Source: Salirhabdus salicampi (lineage in GTDB: Bacteria; Bacillota; Bacilli; Bacillales; Alkalibacillaceae). From it: DNA of 64,000 nucleotides. Under the pieces are notes generated by a model. That model made no database searches. It was not told the origin of the DNA and saw only the letters and a list, made by a program, of their open reading frames with translations. Below are positions 60,812 through 64,000 of the stretch, piece after piece. The stretch covers positions 434,001 to 498,000 of the forward strand of contig NZ_JANBWE010000001.1 of the NCBI RefSeq assembly GCF_024259515.1, in the 5' to 3' direction. Both the position numbers and the translations under genes were made by a program. The first letter of the stretch is position 1, and each line of letters opens with the position of its first letter.

Positions 60812-60839
60812 AATAGCCGCTTGGTACTAAGCGGCTATT
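60812..60839 (-). terminator. Intercistronic hairpin between opuAC and opuAB
   Basis: AATAGCCGCTT (60812-60822) pairs perfectly with AAGCGGCTATT (60829-60839) over a six-base loop. On the minus strand the stem is followed by TCTTTGC, a weak T-run. It lies 13 bp after the binding-protein stop, so it probably limits read-through or stabilises the opuAC message. Confidence 0.65.
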
Positions 60840-60852
60840 CTTTCCTGATGCC

Positions 60853-61869
60853 TTACAGGTCAGATTTTACTTTTTCAGCAATATCTTCTGAAACCCACTC
60901 TGTCCAAACATCTTCATATTCCGCAAGGAACCATTCTGCAACTTCTTCTACTGTAGCATCATGTTCTTGCATGTAAGCTAGAGCGTTATTAGTAATCTCG
61001 GCACTAGTTTCATAGTTACTTAGGAATGCTGTAACCTCTGGCGCAGTTTCTTCTAGCTCGCTATTTACAGCCACTGTAAGTCTTTGTGATGGGAACGCAG
61101 TTTCATAGCCGTTTACCCAGTCCTCTTCGTTGTACGGTGTATCTTCCAAAAGTGTTAAATCATGTTTTCCAGCGATCCATGTAGGTTCCCAGTAGTAACC
61201 TACCCATGGTTCCCCTTTTTCAATTGCTGTTGTAAGTGATGTTGCTAGTGATGCAGCAGAACCAGGTTGGAAATAGTTAAATGTTTCGTCAAGTCCATAT
61301 GATTCTACTTTTGTAGCCAACGCTGTATCAGCTGCCCAGCCAGGAATAGAACCGTAAATTCTACCTTTAGATGGATCCTCTTCGTCTTCGAATAGCTCCC
61401 AATATTTTGGTAGATCTTTAACAGACTTCAAGTCTGGAGCCATTGGTTCAATTCCTCTTTCAGGATCTCCTTCAATAACATAGGTTGGTACATATAGCCC
61501 TTCAGCTGTATCATCATAGTTTACAGATACTTCTTTTAAATCTCCGCTGTCTTTAAAATCGTTATATTGTTCTAGAAAGTTACCAGTCCATATTTCCATG
61601 TATACATCAATATCACCTTTTGCTGTACCAGTTAGCAGTACAATCTCAGATCCAGGCATTGTGTCTGTTTCATATTCAAATCCCTTTTCTACAATTGCAC
61701 TTGCGATTGCATTGTGTACGCGGATACTATCCCAATCACCTTCACCGAAAGTGATCGTTTCTTTTGTTTTGCCTGAAGCGTCACTATCACTCCCACATGC
61801 GACTAATGCTAGTGTTAATGTTAGTAATATTGCCGTAAATAATAGAGTTTTTGTTTTTTTCAAAAACAT
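60853..61869 (-). CDS. opuAC: Glycine betaine/choline-binding lipoprotein
   Basis: This 338-residue lipoprotein has signal peptide MFLKKTKTLLFTAILLTLTL then a lipobox ending V-A-C-G, an OpuAC-type binding domain opening ITFGEGDWDSIRVHNAIAS, and GYYWEPTWIAGKHDL, whose Trp/Tyr residues can form the aromatic cage for quaternary ammonium groups. ATG 61869 follows CAGGAGGTATTAC. It is first of the opuAC-opuAB-opuAA order, unlike B. subtilis opuA, where the ATPase is first. Beside gbsR and gbsA it may import choline for conversion to betaine. Confidence 0.9.
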   Translation of the reverse strand: MFLKKTKTLLFTAILLTLTLALVACGSDSDASGKTKETITFGEGDWDSIRVHNAIASAIVEKGFEYETDTMPGSEIVLLTGTAKGDIDVYMEIWTGNFLEQYNDFKDSGDLKEVSVNYDDTAEGLYVPTYVIEGDPERGIEPMAPDLKSVKDLPKYWELFEDEEDPSKGRIYGSIPGWAADTALATKVESYGLDETFNYFQPGSAASLATSLTTAIEKGEPWVGYYWEPTWIAGKHDLTLLEDTPYNEEDWVNGYETAFPSQRLTVAVNSELEETAPEVTAFLSNYETSAEITNNALAYMQEHDATVEEVAEWFLAEYEDVWTEWVSEDIAEKVKSDL

Positions 61870-61903
61870 GTAATACCTCCTGTTGTTTGTATGAATATAT
61901 ATT

Positions 61904-61919
61904 TTAGGCAATTGCCTAA
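61904..61919. promoter_or_regulatory. Perfect 16-bp palindrome between gbsR and opuAC
   Basis: TTAGGCAATTGCCTAA is fully self-complementary and lies in the 61-bp space between the gbsR stop and the opuAC start on the minus strand. No T-run follows on either strand, so it is not a terminator. It is a good candidate operator, most simply for GbsR or another choline-responsive repressor of the importer. Confidence 0.5.
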
Positions 61920-61930
61920 TTTAACATAGT

Positions 61931-62473
61931 TTAGGTCTTAGGAAAACAGTCGTATATCTTCCCGGATTTGAATCCTTCTACTAGTTGTTGTAACCATTCA
62001 TAGTAGAGTTGGGATTCTTTAATTTGGTAATAGTATGTTGTTGCTTCTTCTTTAGTTGTTTCATCTATTTCTTCATTATCATTAAGGAGAGGTTCAAGTA
62101 TTTCAAGAGCTTTATATGTAGCTTTTAAATTAACTACAACTTCTTTTTCCCACTTTTTACAAAAGAAATTGGAAAAGGATTTGAAAAAGTCCTTTTCAGC
62201 AACATACATATCTCTTCTTGTTCCTTTTTTCCATGTTTTTTGAACCATTTCATTTTCCTGAAGTTTCTTTACTGCAGAACTCATACTTGGCTTACTCATC
62301 CCGAGTTCATCTTTCATGTCATCTAATGATAACGGATTACCTTGGAAATACAATACACCGTAAAGTCGTCCGGCAGAAGAACTTACTCCATATAAATCCA
62401 TCGTTTCTGAGATGGAACTAATGACTAATTCTTTTGCTTGTTCAATTTTTTGTTGTGCATCCTCTGTATTCAA
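61931..62473 (-). CDS. gbsR: GbsR-family transcriptional repressor
   Basis: This 180-residue MarR-like regulator has the same length as B. subtilis GbsR. It starts at TTG 62473 behind AGGAGG, giving MNTEDAQQKIEQAKELVISS. The helix-turn-helix is SLDDMKDELGMSKPSMSSAVKKLQ (about 55-78) with wing WKKGTRRDMYVAE. GbsR senses choline and represses gbsAB and a choline importer in B. subtilis. Here it is divergent from gbsA and upstream of the opu-type operon on the same strand, so it is placed to control both. Confidence 0.9.
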   Translation of the reverse strand: MNTEDAQQKIEQAKELVISSISETMDLYGVSSSAGRLYGVLYFQGNPLSLDDMKDELGMSKPSMSSAVKKLQENEMVQKTWKKGTRRDMYVAEKDFFKSFSNFFCKKWEKEVVVNLKATYKALEILEPLLNDNEEIDETTKEEATTYYYQIKESQLYYEWLQQLVEGFKSGKIYDCFPKT

Positions 62474-62790
62474 TTTCCAACCTCCTGTGTAAAATGTGTT
62501 AAATATATTCTTAACGTTATTTTCGTTTTTTGTTAATTGCACATTCATAACTATATCGTATTTTCAGTTTATGTCAAACCCGGGAAAGGAAAAATATTTC
62601 TTCAATTCCGTCAAATTTCGACTTTCTACCTTATTATTTAAAAAGAAAAATACATTTTTAAAAAATAACCATTACAATAAAAGGGGTTTACAAAAAAAAT
62701 TGGCTTATGTTAGAGTTAAAAATGTTCAAAACGTTAAATTATTATTTAACAAACTTAATGATAGATGAAGATTAAACGGAGGGGCTACAT
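62474..62790. promoter_or_regulatory. Divergent gbsR-gbsA regulatory region
   Basis: This 317-bp spacer contains no credible gene. It should hold both divergent promoters and GbsR operator(s). A 7-bp inverted repeat, GTTAAAT-TATT-ATTTAAC, lies at 62733-62750, about 41 bp before the gbsA start, and is the best operator candidate by eye. I cannot identify the -35/-10 boxes with confidence because the region is almost entirely A/T. Confidence 0.5.
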
Positions 62791-64000
62791 ATGATTAGTA
62801 AAAAAATGTTTATTAACGGTGAGTGGGTTGATTCGTTAACTAAAGAAACACGCCAAATTATTAATCCATTTAACCAAGAAGTGATTGCGAAAGTTCCTGA
62901 AGGTAATCGGGAAGATGCAAAGGTAGCAATTGAAGCTGCACGAAAAGCATTCGATCAAGGTGATTGGGCGAATACTCCTGCAAATGAACGTGGGAAAATT
63001 GTTTATAAAATTGCGCAGTTGATTGAAAGAGATAAAGCAGAGCTTGCAAAGCTTGAAACATTGGATACGGGAAAAACGTTGATAGAAAGTGAAGCAGATA
63101 TGGATGATATTGCGGAAGTATTCCGTTATTTCGCTGGACTGGCAGATAAAGATGGAGGGGAAGTTATTGATTCTCCAATTCCTAATTCCGATAGTATAAT
63201 TGTCCGTGAGCCAGTTGGAGTTTGTGGACAAATTACGCCCTGGAATTACCCTCTGCTACAGGCAGCTTGGAAAATCGCTCCTGCATTAGCAGCCGGAAAT
63301 ACCATTGTTATAAAACCAAGTGAAATCACACCATTAACTACAATTAAAGTTACGGAATTAATGGAAGAAGCTGGGGTACCAGCAGGTGTAGCAAACCTTG
63401 TATTAGGTACAGGTGCTACTGTTGGGGCTGAACTTTCTGAAAGTAACGATGTTGATTTAATCTCCTTTACTGGTGGAATTGAAACAGGTAAGAAAATTAT
63501 GCAAGCAGCTAGTAACAATGTGAAAAACATTGCACTAGAACTTGGAGGGAAAAATCCAAATCTTGTATTTGCTGATGCAGATTTTGAAACGGCTGTAGAC
63601 CAAGCTCTTAATGCTGTCTTCTTCCACGCTGGTCAAGTATGTTCTGCAGGAGCACGCTTGCTAGTTGAAGATTCTATTCATGATGAGTTCGTTGAAGCTC
63701 TAGTAGAACGAACCAAAAAGATTAAACTCGGAAATGGGCTTGACGCAAGTACACAATCTGGTCCATTAATTTCTGCTGAACACCGTGCAAAAGTAGAAAA
63801 ATATGTAGAGTTAGGAAAAGAGGAAGGTGCGACCCTTGCCGTTGGCGGAAGCCGTCCAGAAGAGGACGAACTACAGAATGGTTTCTTCTATCTACCAACA
63901 ATATTTACAAATTGTACTGCTGACATGCGTATTATACAGGAAGAAGTATTTGGTCCAGTATTAACGGTTGAACGTTTCCAATCAGAAGAAGAAGTTGTAA
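62791..64000 (+). CDS. gbsA: Betaine aldehyde dehydrogenase, 3' end outside the window
   Basis: ATG 62791 follows ACGGAGGGG, and the frame stays open to the right edge (403 codons; the family is about 490). It is an aldehyde dehydrogenase: EPVGVCGQITPWNYPL, KPSEITPLT, FTGGIETGKKI (cofactor), the general base Glu in ALELGGKNP, the nucleophile Cys in HAGQVCSAGARL, and EEVFGPVL near the end. GbsA oxidises glycine betaine aldehyde to the osmoprotectant glycine betaine with NAD+. Linkage to gbsR and a betaine/choline importer fixes the assignment. gbsB (choline dehydrogenase) would be expected next. Confidence 0.93.
   Translation, partial: MISKKMFINGEWVDSLTKETRQIINPFNQEVIAKVPEGNREDAKVAIEAARKAFDQGDWANTPANERGKIVYKIAQLIERDKAELAKLETLDTGKTLIESEADMDDIAEVFRYFAGLADKDGGEVIDSPIPNSDSIIVREPVGVCGQITPWNYPLLQAAWKIAPALAAGNTIVIKPSEITPLTTIKVTELMEEAGVPAGVANLVLGTGATVGAELSESNDVDLISFTGGIETGKKIMQAASNNVKNIALELGGKNPNLVFADADFETAVDQALNAVFFHAGQVCSAGARLLVEDSIHDEFVEALVERTKKIKLGNGLDASTQSGPLISAEHRAKVEKYVELGKEEGATLAVGGSRPEEDELQNGFFYLPTIFTNCTADMRIIQEEVFGPVLTVERFQSEEEVV

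Noticed and set aside
62496-62768. 90-codon plus-strand frame in the gbsR-gbsA spacer
   Set aside because: It overlaps the divergent promoter region, has no ribosome site and reads as a Lys/Phe/Asn-rich translation of AT-rich DNA.
1-64000. CRISPR arrays, tRNA/rRNA genes, prophage or intact insertion sequences
   Set aside because: I saw no regularly spaced repeats, CCA-ended cloverleaf sequences, rRNA motifs, transposase or integrase genes.

Overview
The window is AT-rich DNA from a spore-forming, probably salt-tolerant member of the Bacillaceae. The support is strong GGAGG ribosome sites with many TTG/GTG starts, a small acid-soluble spore protein (sspH), a SAM (S-box) riboswitch, cre-like sites, a cydDC exporter, and a glycine-betaine locus (gbsR, gbsA, opuA-type ABC transporter). 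I found no rRNA, tRNA, CRISPR array, phage or intact insertion sequence.

Layout. 1-11614: a carboxylate-catabolism island. One operon holds the end of a succinyl-CoA-synthetase-like subunit, an acyl-CoA-dehydrogenase-like enzyme lacking the usual catalytic Glu, a tripartite tricarboxylate transporter (tctC-B-A) and a crotonase. A LysR gene is convergent to it and divergent from a second operon with a ThDP-dependent 2-oxoacid enzyme, two 2-hydroxyacid dehydrogenases of unrelated folds, and an MFS permease. 11875-21173: a rhamnose-type operon (ABC importer, tagatose-epimerase-like protein, Pseudomonas-type L-rhamnose isomerase, rhamnulokinase, DeoR regulator) with a cre-like site beside its first ribosome site; no aldolase is present. 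21301-25064: a DMT permease, then decayed DNA (a sigma-factor stub, and a PRD regulator fused to a glucitol PTS IIA tail) followed by an intact fructose-6-phosphate-aldolase-like gene and a HAD phosphatase. 25077-35481: housekeeping genes, including an RNase H-like protein, MFS, GGDEF, DehI-family protein, deacetylase, MBL hydrolase, sspH and cydDC.

35506-43769: msrA, whose catalytic cysteine codon is TGA with a SECIS-like hairpin just downstream; a membrane permease; atoE with a cre-like site; a three-gene minus-strand block that appears to have been inserted into the atoE terminator; and an S-box-controlled pair, an FMN-dependent monooxygenase plus an ATP-grasp ligase. 43818-49763: an amidase, a triple-PAS GGDEF protein, and pabA with a pabB-pabC fusion. 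49926-58708: an Lrp regulator, a secreted membrane-anchored protein, a 32-residue membrane peptide, a sodium:solute symporter, then a tightly packed operon of SDR, M20 peptidase, variant M28 peptidase, old yellow enzyme and PanE-like reductase. 58708-64000: the betaine locus, with opuAA, opuAB, opuAC and gbsR on the minus strand and gbsA running off the right end.

How the parts relate. Several loci pair an importer with its catabolic enzymes and a local regulator. In three of them the binding-protein gene is followed by a strong intercistronic hairpin. The strongest candidates for new biology are the possible selenocysteine MsrA, the ACAD-like enzyme without its base (resembling 3-sulfinopropionyl-CoA desulfinase), the S-box monooxygenase/ATP-grasp pair, and the symporter/peptidase/OYE/PanE operon.
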